A stretch of DNA of 64,000 bases. Origin: Candidatus Woesearchaeota archaeon. Lineage in GTDB: Archaea > Nanobdellota > Nanobdellia > Woesearchaeales > GCA-2686295. A program made the position numbers and the translations under genes. The notes below the pieces were generated by a model. That model was not told the DNA's origin. It was given only the letters and a program-made list of their open reading frames with translations, and searched no databases. The stretch lies in assembly GCA_013202845.1 (NCBI GenBank), contig JABMPT010000011.1, forward strand, positions 1 to 64,000, read 5' to 3'. Shown in pieces: positions 1 through 9,449 of this stretch (position 1 is the stretch's first letter; each line of letters begins with the position of its first letter).

Positions 1-912
1 TGCTGTTAGATGAGCGTCTAACAATGGTTCTAGAATTGTTATCTGTCTCCCTATTTTCCTTCCTATTACGCTTGCGTAATGCTTTATCTGGTCCTCATCA
101 TTCAAGGATATATTTGTTTTCAACCAACCATGCTCTATGTGATAAACCCATACTGGCTCTGTAGATTGGTTTACAACTATCTCCTCTAGTTTGTCATCGC
201 TCATCAATAATTCTAAATTGCCTAATCCTAAGCTTTTTCCTATAAGGTATGAAATTAAGAACTCCTTTGTTTCATCATCGACGTCAGGGAAGTATTTGTT
301 GATTAAATCAAATATTGTCTCCTCGAATTTTGCCTCTACCTGTTCTGTCTTCTTGGCGTTTGTGATGTCAAGCATTCCAAGATTGACTTTCTTTATCAAT
401 TCCTGCCTGATCTTTTCAAGAATGAACTCTGTTGTCCGGCTGATATTTGAGATACTAACTTCATAGATGGGTACGAATTCACCCTTGACCTTGACGACAG
501 TGATTGTTATTGGAATATCTTTTGACTTGAATTCATATTTATCAATTATTTTCCTGTCCTTGCTGTCCTCTGCCTTATGAGGAATTTCTCCTTTCTTTTT
601 GTCTGAAACCTCCGGTTTCTGAGCATCATCAGAAACGCTCAAAAGTTCATCTTTTGGCGCACTAGTAGCTTCGCTACTCTGTGCTTCTGTTTCTGAGACT
701 TCTTCCTTTTCTCCTTTTTTCTCCTTTTTTTTCACTTCCCACTTAGGTTCCTCTTCAGGTTTAGGAACGTTCAAAAGTTTATCTTTTAGCATGCTCAAAG
801 ACTTGCTCTTTGGCACGCCAGAACTTTCAGTTCTGAGCGCACTAGTGGCTTCGCTATTCTGTGTTTCTGTTGCTTCCTTCTTCTCTTCTTTAGAATCTTT
901 CTCTTCAGCCAA
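1..912 (-). CDS. Type IV pilus / type II secretion ATPase, N-terminal part (cut by left edge)
   Basis: Reverse-strand frame open from a TTG at 912 to the window edge (304 codons). The TTG start is chosen because a GAGGGTG ribosome site lies about 9 nt before it and an in-frame TAG lies between. Residues 1-110 are a charged, Ser/Glu/Lys-rich disordered linker. From about residue 120 the sequence resembles the N-terminal domain of archaeal PilB/VirB11/FlaI-type ATPases that power pilus assembly, with the segment LGNLELLMSDDKLEEIVVN followed by IGRQITILEPLLDAHL. The Walker motifs would lie beyond the edge. Pilin-like genes at 8.5-13.5 kb are plausible clients. The linker DNA is packed with short inverted repeats (see findings). 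Confidence 0.8.
   Translation of the reverse strand, partial: MAEEKDSKEEKKEATETQNSEATSALRTESSGVPKSKSLSMLKDKLLNVPKPEEEPKWEVKKKEKKGEKEEVSETEAQSSEATSAPKDELLSVSDDAQKPEVSDKKKGEIPHKAEDSKDRKIIDKYEFKSKDIPITITVVKVKGEFVPIYEVSISNISRTTEFILEKIRQELIKKVNLGMLDITNAKKTEQVEAKFEETIFDLINKYFPDVDDETKEFLISYLIGKSLGLGNLELLMSDDKLEEIVVNQSTEPVWVYHIEHGWLKTNISLNDEDQIKHYASVIGRKIGRQITILEPLLDAHLTA
605..858. repeat. String of short inverted repeats in the ATPase linker
   Basis: At least seven small hairpins lie within about 250 bp of coding sequence: GAAACC/GGTTTC (605-619), GTTTCTGA/TCAGAAAC (615-636), CAAAAG/CTTTTG (640-656), AGTAGC/GCTACT with TTC loop (664-678), CAAAGA/TCTTTG (796-812), CAGAACT/AGTTCTG with TTC loop (819-835) and a degenerate AGTGGC/GCTATT (844-858). 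Two longer direct repeats (from 641 and from 773) differ by a 48-bp in-frame block at 791-838 that itself contains two of the hairpins. Confidence 0.8.
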
Positions 913-991
913 GACTATAACACCCTCTTTTTTTTATAGAATAATCTTTTCATTCAAACTATATAAAAGTTATGATTTTTTAAAAGAAAAA

Positions 992-3796
992 TTATACTTT
1001 TCTTATTATACCTTTATCTGCGTCAACTTCCACCAAATCACCATCTTTGAAAACCTTTGTCCCTATCTTGGTCTGGATTATACAAGGGATTTTGAATTCT
1101 CTTGCAACAATTGCAGTATGTGATAAGAAAAATCCTTGATTTGCTACTATTGCTGCTGATTTCTTTATTATAGAAGTCAATGCAGTTGTTGTATCTGTAC
1201 AAACTAATATATTTCCTTCCTCAAATTTGTAAGTGTCCTTCAAACTAGTAACTATCTTGACAATGCCCTTGACTTTTCCAGGATACGCAAGTGTTCCTTT
1301 CAACTCTTTAACATCTTTCACAGTGTCTTTATGTAATAGTTTTTCACCTAAAGCTTTTGCCTCTTCACCTTTGTACGCAGTTATTTTATCGTCTTCCAAA
1401 AGCATGGCTCTGCACTCCTTCCTTTCAGGAATTAAAGATTTGTCGACCTTTTGTTTATTCCTTAGAGCTGATATTATCTCTTCTCGAATAAAATATCTTG
1501 AATCAACCCAGTTTTCCACACCTATTCTCTTTCCAATCTCCTCTATCAATGGTTTTCCATAATAAATTCCTGACACAACATCTGCTTTTGAAAAGTCTAA
1601 AACCATCAGGAATTCCTGCATTGCAAAAACCATTCTCTTAAAGAATTCAGATGTAGGAGACCTTTTGAAAAATGCTTCTTGTTTTTGTTTTAACTTTCTT
1701 GCTCTCTCTTTTGGTGATTCTTTTGAAATAGTTTCCTTCAACCTTTTCAGAATATGCTTCTTGTAATTTTCAATTGTCCATGCAGTCTCAATATATTCTT
1801 GATGGAAGGATCCGTATTCTCTTTCTAATTCTTCCAATCTTTTTTTAATCTCAACATCGTCCCAAGAGCCATTGAATCTCTGCTCTATTTCCCAGAGTAA
1901 TTGTTCTTCTTTCTGAACAGTTGTCAATTTGTTAGGTGTTAATAACAATGCAGAATACTCAATAATCTTTTCTTTGTCATCAGTTTTGATAATTCTTACT
2001 AATTCCTCCTCAAAGACCTCCTGTAAATCAGAGGCGTATATCGCCCACACCATTGGGTGAAATGTTGTAACATAAATCTTGTAATATCTTTCAAAATATT
2101 TTATCAATTCTTCATTGCTTGATTTAGAGAAATCAGTTTTTGAAAAAGAGATTATGTCTCTCAATACTTTTTTGTAATATTCATCAATATTTTTGAAAAA
2201 TTTCTCTGTATATTTGCCTTTTTTTAATTCTTTCAGCGTTAAGTCCTTGATTGCCTTCCTGTCATCAGGTTCATAACAGGTTCTTACAGGAACTCCTTCT
2301 GCATACATCAGAGTTTTTCTTATTTTACATTTTGTTCCTGGAATATCTTGTCTGTATGAATCCAGAAGTCCATAGTTTTCCAGGAATGGCTGGTTTCTTA
2401 TTCCAACTGTATAATATTTATTTGATTTTACTTTCTTAACAACTCCTTTATCAGCATCTACTTCAACAGTATCACCATCTTTCAAGATTTTCGTTGCATT
2501 CCCTGTTCCGACGATGCAGGGTGTTTTCATCTCTCTGGCTACTATTGCTGCGTGGCATATCATTCCTCCTTGGTTTGTCACGATTGCAGACGCTTTTTTC
2601 AAGAATATTGTTAGTTCTGCTGTTCCGTCGTGAGTTACTAATATATCTCCTTCTTTGAATTTGTTTTCTTCTTCTTTTGATTTTATGACAGTGACCTTTC
2701 CTTTAACTTTTCCAGGGTAAGCTATTATTCCTTTCACTTCCTCACTTTCTGAATCTTCCTTTATTAGTTCCTCTCCCAGTCTTTTTGCCTTGTTTCCATC
2801 ACAAACCATTATCCTGTTATCTTTCAATAAAACAGCTCTGTGTTTTTTTCTTCTTGCAATCACTTTTTTGTCTGCTTTCTTGTTTTTTTCAATAAGCGAA
2901 GTTATTTCTGGAGGTACTAAGTAGAGCATGTCTCTCCAGCTCAAGCCAATCCTCTTTGCAACTTCTGTGTAGAATGGCTTTGCAAGGTATGATCCCTCTA
3001 TAATCGCTGCTTTTGAATAATCCAGAATCAATGAGAATTCCTGCAATGCAAAGCATAATTCCTTTAGTTTCTTTGATTTTGGATGAGTTTTAAAGAATCT
3101 TTCTTGTTTCCTCTTTACTGCTTTCATTTCTTGAAAAGCTGATTTTTCTCCCTTTAATCTTTTAATCTCTTCAATATACTCCTGCTCTCCCCATGGCTCT
3201 TTCATGTATTCCATATGGAACCAGCCGTATTTCTCTGCTAATTCCTCAGGTTTCTTTTTCTGAAATATTGCTTCTCTCTCCTGTACAATGATGGATGGCT
3301 TTGTAGGGGTTAATAGCATTGAAGCTATTTCTATAATTTTTTCTTTCTCATTTTTCTTCAATACTTTTTTCAGCTCTTTTTTGAAATAATCCTCAACATT
3401 CATTGATTTTAGAGCTAATAGCATTGGCTTGTGGCTTTCTGCCATTGCTTTGAAAATGAAATTAAATCTTTCAATCATCCTAGGAATCGTTTCTGGAAAA
3501 GGTTCTTTTGACAGCTTCCTTATCTCTTCCAGTGGCTCTCTATAAACAGAGTCCAGTTTTTTGAAAAAATCCTCTGTGTATTTTTCTTCTTTGAATTCTT
3601 TTATCAATAATTTCTTTGTGTCTTCAATGACTTTTACATGATGGCAATGTTTGTTTGGCTCGCCTTTTCCGCATCCTAGAAAATCGCTTATATGATATTC
3701 TGTGATTGGCAAAACAGTTTTTTTGAAAGAATAAGCGCTTACAAACTCCCAGAATGTTCCTTTGTTCCTTGTTCCTAAATCAATGAAGAGTTTCAT
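992..3796 (-). CDS. Duplicated PEP-utilizer mobile (phosphohistidine) domain protein
   Basis: 934 residues made of two copies of one unit. Each copy has an alpha-helical region of about 300 residues, then a swivelling phosphohistidine domain like the central domain of PEP synthase and pyruvate phosphate dikinase. The catalytic histidines are in CHAAIVARE (about residue 415) and SHTAIVARE (about 893). Each is followed by the family's GDxVEVDADKG ending. No ATP-grasp domain and no PEP-binding TIM barrel are present, so the usual PEP synthase reaction cannot be done by this chain alone. A single-unit relative is at 42764-44176. The start overlaps the 3' end of the upstream gene by 17 nt, suggesting translational coupling. 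The phosphoryl donor and target are unknown. Confidence 0.85.
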   Translation of the reverse strand: MKLFIDLGTRNKGTFWEFVSAYSFKKTVLPITEYHISDFLGCGKGEPNKHCHHVKVIEDTKKLLIKEFKEEKYTEDFFKKLDSVYREPLEEIRKLSKEPFPETIPRMIERFNFIFKAMAESHKPMLLALKSMNVEDYFKKELKKVLKKNEKEKIIEIASMLLTPTKPSIIVQEREAIFQKKKPEELAEKYGWFHMEYMKEPWGEQEYIEEIKRLKGEKSAFQEMKAVKRKQERFFKTHPKSKKLKELCFALQEFSLILDYSKAAIIEGSYLAKPFYTEVAKRIGLSWRDMLYLVPPEITSLIEKNKKADKKVIARRKKHRAVLLKDNRIMVCDGNKAKRLGEELIKEDSESEEVKGIIAYPGKVKGKVTVIKSKEEENKFKEGDILVTHDGTAELTIFLKKASAIVTNQGGMICHAAIVAREMKTPCIVGTGNATKILKDGDTVEVDADKGVVKKVKSNKYYTVGIRNQPFLENYGLLDSYRQDIPGTKCKIRKTLMYAEGVPVRTCYEPDDRKAIKDLTLKELKKGKYTEKFFKNIDEYYKKVLRDIISFSKTDFSKSSNEELIKYFERYYKIYVTTFHPMVWAIYASDLQEVFEEELVRIIKTDDKEKIIEYSALLLTPNKLTTVQKEEQLLWEIEQRFNGSWDDVEIKKRLEELEREYGSFHQEYIETAWTIENYKKHILKRLKETISKESPKERARKLKQKQEAFFKRSPTSEFFKRMVFAMQEFLMVLDFSKADVVSGIYYGKPLIEEIGKRIGVENWVDSRYFIREEIISALRNKQKVDKSLIPERKECRAMLLEDDKITAYKGEEAKALGEKLLHKDTVKDVKELKGTLAYPGKVKGIVKIVTSLKDTYKFEEGNILVCTDTTTALTSIIKKSAAIVANQGFFLSHTAIVAREFKIPCIIQTKIGTKVFKDGDLVEVDADKGIIRKV

Positions 3797-4619
3797 TGGC
3801 TAGATAAGTTTCAATACCGACATTTCCTTCAACAGGTCTTAGAGATTTTCTTTTGTCAGCAAGATCTTGTTGTGTATAACCAAGTATCATCATTTCTTCG
3901 TGTTGAATTGGAAATAACTGATTATCTTCACTTCCAAAACTCTCAAAAAGATTTTCTCCAACAGTTCCAAAAATAGAGTATTCCAGATTAACTCCTGCAG
4001 GACCACAAGAAGATACTAATACTATATTCTGAGTCTTTAAAGGATCAACTCTTTCTATCATAGATCGTTGGAAACTCCTTACCTTTCTTTCTATACTTGC
4101 AAATGAAGGAAGAGTTCTATTGTTAGGAAAGACTGCCTTTCTTATTTGTCTGTCAAAATAGGCATCGCTATAGAGCGGGTCAAAAGGGTTGACTTTCGAA
4201 GCTTCTGGATCAAAAGATACTTCTGTCCCATCCCTAAGAGTTACACGACAATAACTATCTTCCCCCCTCTGAAACCTATGTAGGTCATACTTGTCCATAG
4301 TTTGTTCAGGAGGATTTTCGAGTATTGGACTATGAACGAGTGCTTGAATTCTTTCATCGAATAGTACTTCACCTTCATAATTGACTTTCTCTGTTATCAA
4401 TTGTGTCGTTTGTTTATGTCTTTTAAGAGTTCCTGATATTAGAAGATCAATATTATCTACTCCGATATGAGTTAGAAGCCTGGATGTTATGTCTGCATTT
4501 CTTTTGCCTTCTTTAGACAGTTTAGTATCAAATTCTCCATAACCCTGTTTATTCTGCACTGATTCCTGATGCCTCAAGAAATATACTGTTAATAGGTAAT
4601 CTGAGAGCTTTTCAACCAT
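3780..4619 (-). CDS. Histidine phosphatase superfamily-like protein, catalytically doubtful
   Basis: 279 residues. The N-terminus YFLRHQESVQNKQGYGEFDT aligns with the LRHGES motif of the phosphoglycerate mutase/histidine phosphatase fold, and LSKEGKRNADITSRLL fits the helix that follows. The motif glycine is Gln here, and the second catalytic histidine (normally in a VSHG-like strand) appears replaced in LVSSCGPAG. This may be an inactive or divergent member. ATG 4619 is preferred over an upstream GTG at 4628 because a TATA-like ATATATAAA at 4645-4653 lies about 30 nt upstream, giving a nearly leaderless mRNA. Its 3' end overlaps the next gene. Confidence 0.6.
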   Translation of the reverse strand: MVEKLSDYLLTVYFLRHQESVQNKQGYGEFDTKLSKEGKRNADITSRLLTHIGVDNIDLLISGTLKRHKQTTQLITEKVNYEGEVLFDERIQALVHSPILENPPEQTMDKYDLHRFQRGEDSYCRVTLRDGTEVSFDPEASKVNPFDPLYSDAYFDRQIRKAVFPNNRTLPSFASIERKVRSFQRSMIERVDPLKTQNIVLVSSCGPAGVNLEYSIFGTVGENLFESFGSEDNQLFPIQHEEMMILGYTQQDLADKRKSLRPVEGNVGIETYLANETLH

Positions 4620-4675
4620 ATTAACCACTAATAAGTGACAAAGAATATATAAATGTTTCTAAAATTAGAGAATAA

Positions 4676-5830
4676 TTAGTCTCCTCTGACGATTTTCACG
4701 AGTTGTTCCATCTTTTTCTTAAGAAGTGACTTTCTGCTCTCTATCTTATCATAGTTATCCACTAATTGCTGGATATAGACTTTAGCGTCTGTTTTCTTCA
4801 GAGCATCAAATGCCTGGGCTTTTTTAATCAATTCTTTCAGCTGGGCTTCAAGAGCATGCTTCTCATCATCTATCTTGTTCAATAAACTCTCTGTTCGCAT
4901 CTTCTTGTCGAAGAACTCGTCAAATTTAGCAGCGATACTCTTGGTTTTCTTGGCATAACTCTCAATCTTCATCTCTTTCTTATTTAGCTTCTCAATTACA
5001 GCATCCTGCACAACAGATATCTTCTCTGTTTGCTCCTGACTTCTCTTGACCAAAGGTTCAATTATATTTTCCTTCTTGTTCCTTATCTCTGACTCAACCT
5101 CATCAGCCATTGATTGTAACTTAGCTATGTGCTCCTCAGCATCCTCTATATCGGATTTCTCACTGTCAATATTCTTCTCTATGCTTTTTATTATGCCATA
5201 GATAGCTTCCAATCTATTTCTCAGATGGTCCTCTTTCTCTTCTAACTGAAAAATCTCTTTCTTCTCCTTTGAAAGGTCCTCTTTCTCACTCTTAATATCA
5301 TCAAGTAGACCAGAATACCTTTTCTCCTCATACTCGATCTCCCTCCTGGCCTTGTCTACCAATTCCAAGTATTCTTCCTTCTGTTTTCTTATATCATTAT
5401 CAATATTCTGCTTTAGATCCTCATAATGCCTTAATTCATCAAGTTCGTGCTTAACATCCTCCATCTCAGTTCCTATTTTTTTCTTCAGGTCCTCAAACTC
5501 CCCTTTAATTTTGTCAAACTCAGATGTTTCATTCTCCAACAGCTGGATTGTCGTCTCGACTTTCCTCACAAAAGCATCTTTTTTGGAATGATACTCCTTA
5601 ACCTTGGATTCAGCCTCTTTCTTTGTGATATGCCTTTCAGAAAGTGTGACTTTTGAAAGCCCGTATTCTATGCTAATAACTCCTTCTTCCTCTAAGAATT
5701 CAGCCCATTCCCTGACAACTGATTCAGAAACACCAAGTTCCTTGGCAGCAGCAGCTAAGTCTATTGTCTTCTTCCCAGCTACGATAGAAACTAATCTATC
5801 AACACCTGTCTCTATATCTTTTATAACCAT
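4676..5830 (-). CDS. Winged-helix plus long coiled-coil protein
   Basis: 384 residues. Residues 10-65 look like a winged helix-turn-helix (AAAAKELGVSESVVREWAEF, then EEEGVISIEYG as the wing). The remaining 300 residues are almost continuous heptad-like coiled coil rich in Glu and Lys, with no transmembrane segment or signal peptide. Proteins of this shape occur in DPANN archaea and may organise protein complexes or DNA; the role is not known. It lies in a run of minus-strand genes downstream of the pilin-like operon and upstream of the ATPase, but nothing in the sequence proves a link to pili. Confidence 0.6.
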   Translation of the reverse strand: MVIKDIETGVDRLVSIVAGKKTIDLAAAAKELGVSESVVREWAEFLEEEGVISIEYGLSKVTLSERHITKKEAESKVKEYHSKKDAFVRKVETTIQLLENETSEFDKIKGEFEDLKKKIGTEMEDVKHELDELRHYEDLKQNIDNDIRKQKEEYLELVDKARREIEYEEKRYSGLLDDIKSEKEDLSKEKKEIFQLEEKEDHLRNRLEAIYGIIKSIEKNIDSEKSDIEDAEEHIAKLQSMADEVESEIRNKKENIIEPLVKRSQEQTEKISVVQDAVIEKLNKKEMKIESYAKKTKSIAAKFDEFFDKKMRTESLLNKIDDEKHALEAQLKELIKKAQAFDALKKTDAKVYIQQLVDNYDKIESRKSLLKKKMEQLVKIVRGD

Positions 5831-5866
5831 AAAGAAATTATTTAGTGTTGTAATATAAAAAAGTTT

Positions 5867-7483
5867 CTATAAATATATCTTATCTTGTAAAAGGTCAGAT
5901 GATTTGATTGATCCTGACAAGTCTTTTCTTTTTCTAATTATTAAATCAGGTATGTGATTGAAAAAATGTTCTGTTCTTGTATCCTTTCCACCCCAAATAG
6001 GAATATTTGCGCCTACTCTTGTGAAAGTATCGTAAATAATGAACTCTGCTAGTTCTGTACGTTTGCTGGTATCAGCATAGATTGTCTGAAGCGGATAAGC
6101 AAAGTTACCGCCTGTAGGAACAAATCCTACCAACAAAGCCAAGCCTCTAGGTCTTCTTTGCTCTTTTGGCTTAAATAAATCCTGCGTTTGTTTAATACCT
6201 GTATAAATACTTCGATCAATACTTCCCAACAAAAGCTCACTCCAAAACAACGTTTGCGCGTCAATGACTCCTGTAGCATATAAAACAGGAAGAACCCCTA
6301 ATTCAAATGCTTTCTCAACAGGTTTCACAACCATCATAAGGAAAAAAAAGTCTGATAAATAAGCGCTTGTTTGTTCTTCTTTAAGTTGTTCACGAAGATA
6401 ATCACCTTGCACGCTTGTTAACTGTTTTCTTTTTTCCCAAGCACTAATTCTTTCATCAACATAATCCCTAATAACTTCAGACCTGTATTCTTTATTAACC
6501 ACAAATTTCGGCGCGTGTTTGATTACTTTCCAGCCATTCAATATTATTTTGGAAATAGCATCATAGGATAATCGGTAGAGTTTCATAGGTAATTTCTTCA
6601 ACGCTTTTGATGCTTGTCTACGGTACCAAAGAATTAAATGTTTGGAATAATAAGACGCCTCATTCTCAGTTATCTTTTCTTTTTTTAAACTATAAGTTAT
6701 ACTTCTGTCAACTCTGCGCATAGATTTCCATTTTTCTTGATGATCTGCTAAAAGTTCTAGATTCACAATTAAATCATCAAATCTTTCAGAACCTAATTTT
6801 TTCTCGAGATTATCCGCATGACGACTAAGATAAGATTCTAACTTGTTAGTATCAACATCATCAAATAACGGACGCCTATTTCTAAATGAAACCGGCAAGT
6901 AAAAAGAAAAAAGCTTTGAAATGTTCAAAGGAAACAAAGCAGGAACTGCGGATTCAGCATCTATCCATGCAAAAGTTTGTTTAGGGCCATCATTCTCTTC
7001 TAGCATAAAGTTGCTCAGCGCGTTCGGAGTGCCAAACCCTGCTTGCCACATCAAGCCATCGAAACCAGCATTATATAATTCCTTTTGCAAAGGCCTCATT
7101 ATCTTTTCCACTAAGTCACCAAGTTCCGATTCCCTTTCTTCAGAAAAAGGGTGATGTAAAGAAACATGTCTTCCGTTGATAATCTCAACTTTCAATCCGT
7201 ATGCCATTAATTCATCATCCCAGAAAGTTCCGTGTGAATTAGACATCTTTGCTTTTTTACCTAGCATGTAAGGAAACAATGTGCTGTGAATATTTCGCTC
7301 TAGATGAGCACACATTATTGCATCCTTGTTCCAAGTATAAGGATTTGGAGCGCCTAAAAAAATATAATTAACCAATTTTGCAAGAGAATCTTTGGCTGAG
7401 AAAATCTTTGTTCCGTTACTAAAAACTACTCCTGATCTGCCTCTTCCTATTTCTGTTCTCTGTTGAGATTCTGAAGTGCTCAT
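5867..7483 (-). CDS. Possible kinase-like protein with hydrophobic C-terminal region
   Basis: 538 residues, not confidently recognised. The N-terminal GRGRSGVVF resembles a glycine-rich nucleotide loop. Further on, GFGTPNALSNFML followed by FAWIDAES is reminiscent of the catalytic and metal-binding segments of atypical kinases (RIO or LPS-kinase type), but the canonical HxD and DFG are absent. From about residue 385 there are hydrophobic stretches (SDFFFLMMVV, FELGVLPVLYATGV and ALLVGFVPTGG) that may contact a membrane. A TATA-like element sits near 7545, and GGTG lies 9 nt before ATG 7483. A divergent enzyme unrelated to kinases is also possible. Confidence 0.4.
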   Translation of the reverse strand: MSTSESQQRTEIGRGRSGVVFSNGTKIFSAKDSLAKLVNYIFLGAPNPYTWNKDAIMCAHLERNIHSTLFPYMLGKKAKMSNSHGTFWDDELMAYGLKVEIINGRHVSLHHPFSEERESELGDLVEKIMRPLQKELYNAGFDGLMWQAGFGTPNALSNFMLEENDGPKQTFAWIDAESAVPALFPLNISKLFSFYLPVSFRNRRPLFDDVDTNKLESYLSRHADNLEKKLGSERFDDLIVNLELLADHQEKWKSMRRVDRSITYSLKKEKITENEASYYSKHLILWYRRQASKALKKLPMKLYRLSYDAISKIILNGWKVIKHAPKFVVNKEYRSEVIRDYVDERISAWEKRKQLTSVQGDYLREQLKEEQTSAYLSDFFFLMMVVKPVEKAFELGVLPVLYATGVIDAQTLFWSELLLGSIDRSIYTGIKQTQDLFKPKEQRRPRGLALLVGFVPTGGNFAYPLQTIYADTSKRTELAEFIIYDTFTRVGANIPIWGGKDTRTEHFFNHIPDLIIRKRKDLSGSIKSSDLLQDKIYL

Positions 7484-7596
7484 CTATAAATTCACCATAA
7501 TAGTTATCCAAACACACCTCTTTGAAATCAGAAAACGAAATTCACTTATAAATATTAATGAAAAATAGGTAGTAAAGAAAAAATAAGACAATACTT

Positions 7597-8154
7597 TTAC
7601 CTGACTTTAGGCACAACTATCTGTCCTTCTTCTTCATCGCCGAGAAATTCCACTTTTGCTTCTAAGAATAATCTTCCGACAAATGCCGATGCAACCGCAT
7701 CCAGTTCATCCTGGGAATACTCTCTTCTCTCCATAGTTAAATTATATAATTTTAGAAGTCTCTTCAGCTCCATATAATTGCCTTTTCTAGGCATCTTCAT
7801 TATATCGTAGAATGCTCCAGGGTAAACTTCGATAACCAAGAATCCTTTTTTCTGAAAATGATCTCTTAGAGCCATTCCCCTAACAGTCAGCTTTTCCATC
7901 GCAACCAAACCTTTTGGAGGAAAGAACTTTATCCTTCGCTTGTTCATGGCGTACTCTGCTTTTCTCCAATTGCCTTTCTCTGGAAAATTTAGAGGAGCAT
8001 CTATTGCCACCACATCAGGTTTTATCTCTTCAACCTTACTGATAATATCAGCACTATTTTTCAGCTCAGAAACTTCCTCTATCTCATTACCCATATGGCA
8101 AAAACCAGTGATTCTTTCCTCGCTTCCTGCAAGGTCAAGGCCGACTATTTTCAT
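7597..8154 (-). CDS. DUF429 family protein (RNase H-like fold)
   Basis: 185 residues beginning MKIVGLDLAGSEERITGFC, the acidic first strand typical of DUF429, with VVAIDAPLNFPEKGNWRKAE carrying a second conserved acidic residue, VIEVYPGAFYDI, and ELDAVASAFVGRLF near the C-terminus. These acidic residues sit where RNase H-like folds bind metal, so a nuclease or related activity is possible but not established for the family. The gene follows the DUF192 gene by one base, so the two are probably co-transcribed. Confidence 0.75.
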   Translation of the reverse strand: MKIVGLDLAGSEERITGFCHMGNEIEEVSELKNSADIISKVEEIKPDVVAIDAPLNFPEKGNWRKAEYAMNKRRIKFFPPKGLVAMEKLTVRGMALRDHFQKKGFLVIEVYPGAFYDIMKMPRKGNYMELKRLLKLYNLTMERREYSQDELDAVASAFVGRLFLEAKVEFLGDEEEGQIVVPKVR

Positions 8155-8155
8155 T

Positions 8156-8500
8156 TTAAAAGTCTATAATATCATTTATTGACGTATTTGAAAATTTTAT
8201 TGTGTACAATGGTAATTCAATCACATATTTAACTCTTTTCTTTGAATTATAAAATCCAAAAGGCTTGAAATCCTCTTTCAAATCAACAACTCTCTTGTTC
8301 TCGTCAAGAAATAACACATCAATTGGATAAAACACAAATATCATGTGTAATGAAGTTTTTTTTAGCTTCTTGAACTCGAATATAAGGCCGAAGTCTATTT
8401 GTTTCCTTGCAAACATTAACCCTTTTGCTTGTGACCATGAAGATACGCAAATCTTGTTTTTCTTTACAAGAATTTTTCCCTTTGTGGTGTTTGTTATCAT
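8156..8500 (-). CDS. DUF192 family protein
   Basis: 114 residues. The pattern SWSQAKGLMFARK, then HMIFVFYPIDVLFLDENKRVVDL, is the hallmark of DUF192, a small beta-rich family of unknown function often found in archaea and bacteria. There is no signal peptide in this copy, whereas many bacterial members are exported. It lies between a pilin-like gene (ends at 8502) and DUF429 with almost no spacing, so it is probably the distal part of the same transcript. Confidence 0.75.
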   Translation of the reverse strand: MITNTTKGKILVKKNKICVSSWSQAKGLMFARKQIDFGLIFEFKKLKKTSLHMIFVFYPIDVLFLDENKRVVDLKEDFKPFGFYNSKKRVKYVIELPLYTIKFSNTSINDIIDF

Positions 8501-8501
8501 C

Positions 8502-9449
8502 TTAACAATTACTGTAGCTCAGCTGATCGACTTCATAATCACTCAAATGACCACTGTCCATTTTAAACCATGAAGGCATATTGTAGAAGTTACATTTATT
8601 ATTTGTGCTTTGGTTACCAAAATATATGTAATCCACTATGCTCCTGGTGTAGTCAACAACAATATCTTCTTGTTTTTCCAAGAAGCTTATATCGACCAGA
8701 CTCTCTATTCCATGTGTACTATCAGATAGATTTCCTTCAAATCTCATCATGAAACTGGGCGCTTTGTCAGAAGCTTTGTAATAACCATTTTCTATGTGCA
8801 ATGAAATATTAGCAGTCTTATTGTCATCACTCACAAAATCGCTTATATTGGTTGGTTTGATGAAGTTCTGGAATCTTCCCAAAGTATTGACAGAATAGAT
8901 GGGATCCTTCAAATCCTCTATAGGTATCTTTGATGTGAATGTTTCGTTAAAGTTCCATTCTGCCAATCCTTTATTATCAATTATATTGACTGTTGAGAGA
9001 ATATCTACAACAACATTCCAGGGATCAGTCTGGTAAAAGGTTATCTGAAGAACTGTTATATTAAGAGATATGCCTATATTCCCTGATTGCTGGTTAACTC
9101 CTTGAAGAAAATGAGAAAAGCTCTGACCCTTGAGTATATCAGGAGTTGTGTTACCTATTGTGCCGTTATAGAATGGTTCTTTAAATTCCTCTCCAGCGTC
9201 ACTCAAGAAACTTCCTGTTTCTATAATCTGTGCCTCGAGAGCAAGCATTGTTCTGAAACCAGCAATGTACGCTGCTCTTTGAGCATCCAAGCGCAAATCA
9301 TCAATGAAATCATTCATAGTTCTTATTCTCGTCTCAATTGTATCTTCTCTCGAGCCAACTTTATATAACTCATAAGTGTAGAACACTGCAACCATGACTA
9401 CCAAAAACACTATGACCATTGTCATGTAAATTATTCCTTGTTTCCTCAT
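8502..9449 (-). CDS. Pilin-like surface protein (last gene of pilus-like operon)
   Basis: 315 residues. The start is placed at ATG 9449 because it overlaps the upstream stop as ATGA and has GAGG 8 nt upstream; this gives MRKQGIIYMTMVIVFLVVMV, a short basic segment then one hydrophobic helix, as in archaeal type IV pilin-like proteins. The rest is an extracellular-looking domain rich in Asn and Thr, with several N-glycosylation-type sequons (NGT, NIS and NLS). An amphipathic segment after the membrane helix (TIETRIRTMNDFIDDLRLDA) fits a pilin-type extended helix. The function is inferred only from architecture and the operon. Confidence 0.65.
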   Translation of the reverse strand: MRKQGIIYMTMVIVFLVVMVAVFYTYELYKVGSREDTIETRIRTMNDFIDDLRLDAQRAAYIAGFRTMLALEAQIIETGSFLSDAGEEFKEPFYNGTIGNTTPDILKGQSFSHFLQGVNQQSGNIGISLNITVLQITFYQTDPWNVVVDILSTVNIIDNKGLAEWNFNETFTSKIPIEDLKDPIYSVNTLGRFQNFIKPTNISDFVSDDNKTANISLHIENGYYKASDKAPSFMMRFEGNLSDSTHGIESLVDISFLEKQEDIVVDYTRSIVDYIYFGNQSTNNKCNFYNMPSWFKMDSGHLSDYEVDQLSYSNC

